From: an uncultured Spirochaetales bacterium
GTDB lineage: Bacteria > Spirochaetota > Spirochaetia > Sphaerochaetales > Sphaerochaetaceae
DNA length: 6,138 nt
Reading direction: 5' to 3'
Assembly (NCBI GenBank): GCA_937902565.1
Contig: CALFMX010000255.1
Coordinates: 1 to 6,138 of the forward strand
A model generated the notes under the pieces. The model was not told the origin of the DNA and ran no database searches. It saw only the letters and a list, made by a program, of their open reading frames with translations. Each line of letters starts with the position of its first letter. Within the stretch, counting starts at the first letter, position 1. The position numbers were made by a program, and so were the translations under genes. This document shows, piece by piece, positions 5,776 through 6,138 of the stretch.

Positions 5776-6138
5776 TGGCGATGGTGACGCTGGCGTTCGG
5801 CACCATCATCCAGATCCTGATCAACGAGATGACCTTCATGACCGAAGGCCCCCTCGGCATCAAGATCCCCAAGCCGTCGATCGGCGGGCACATCCTGACC
5901 AAGAGCGAGTACTTCTGGCTGGTGGCGGCGTTGCTGGTGCTGTCGCTGATCGTGGTGCACCGCATCCTGAAGTCGCACCTGGGCCGTTCCTTCGAGGCCC
6001 TGCGCGACAGCCCGATCGCGTCGGACTGCATGGGCGTGTCGGTCTACCGGCACAAGGTGTTCGCCTTCGTCATCAGCGCCGGCTTCGCCGGCCTGGCGGG
6101 CGCACTGTACTCGTATTCCGAGCAATACATCTCGCCCA
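5757..6138 (+). CDS. livM: LivM-type branched-chain amino acid ABC permease, internal fragment
   Basis: From about 5757 the frame reads (LRVT)GPYLAMVTLAFGTIIQ, ILINEMTFMTEGPLGIKIPK, then a long hydrophobic helix, and the permease-ATPase contact loop GRSFEALRDSPIASDCMGVS followed by YRHKVFAFVISAGFAGLAGALYSYSEQYISP. These are hallmarks of LivM, the inner-membrane subunit of the Liv/Urt-type uptake system for leucine, isoleucine and valine. Both the start and the end of the protein are absent: the 5' side is replaced by MATE sequence and the frame is still open at the window end. The wording of the protein is most like betaproteobacterial (Comamonadaceae-like) LivM from memory. Leucine is encoded by CTG in 13 of 15 cases, versus 7 of 23 (13 CTC) in the MATE part, so the origin differs from the preceding DNA. 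Confidence 0.85.

Noticed and set aside
4851..6125. 424-codon open frame on the minus strand
   Set aside because: It is antisense to the radical SAM, MATE and LivM coding sequence, rich in Glu/Asp/His/Gln repeats typical of reverse-complement shadows, and even runs across the chimeric junction.

Overview
The window is a 6.1 kb stretch of bacterial DNA. It is GC-rich with mostly G/C-ending codons, except for one AT-rich intergenic gap (2205-2464). Start codons include ATG, GTG and TTG, and two genes have AAGGAG-type ribosome binding sites. The gene set does not fix the taxon. A free-living, fermentative anaerobe such as a Sphaerochaeta-like spirochaete is a loose guess from general resemblance only. 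The last ~370 bases read like a different organism, most likely a betaproteobacterium, so the window probably comes from a metagenomic contig with a chimeric end.

Layout. Minus strand, right to left: a YegS/DagK-type lipid kinase (3382-2465); a 260-base AT-rich gap with a candidate sigma70-type promoter; a six-hairpin (GH37/GH63/MGH1-like) glycoside hydrolase starting at TTG (2204-780); and, one base after its stop, a DjlA-like membrane co-chaperone with TerB and J domains (778-17). Plus strand, diverging from the lipid kinase across a 57-base gap: a YgiQ-family radical SAM protein (3440-5288) split by one frameshift near 4211-4229. Three bases after its stop is the 5' part of a MATE-family transporter (from 5292).

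The MATE frame is continuous to the window end, but its identity changes abruptly at about 5750-5775. Before that it is the N-terminal ~160 residues of a MATE exporter. After it is an internal piece of a LivM-type branched-chain amino acid ABC permease, with a sharp change in leucine codon choice. This is best explained as an assembly join across a short shared sequence rather than a real fusion gene.

How the genes work together: the hydrolase and the co-chaperone are probably cotranscribed and translationally coupled, although their functions are not obviously linked. The radical SAM gene and the MATE gene probably form a second transcription unit. Its promoter (TTTACA-N17-TATCAT) would start transcription at about the GTG start codon, suggesting a leaderless mRNA. 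I see no RNA genes, CRISPR arrays, insertion sequences or convincing intrinsic terminators. I did not find a new biological system; the notable points are the chimeric end, the frameshift and the possible leaderless start.
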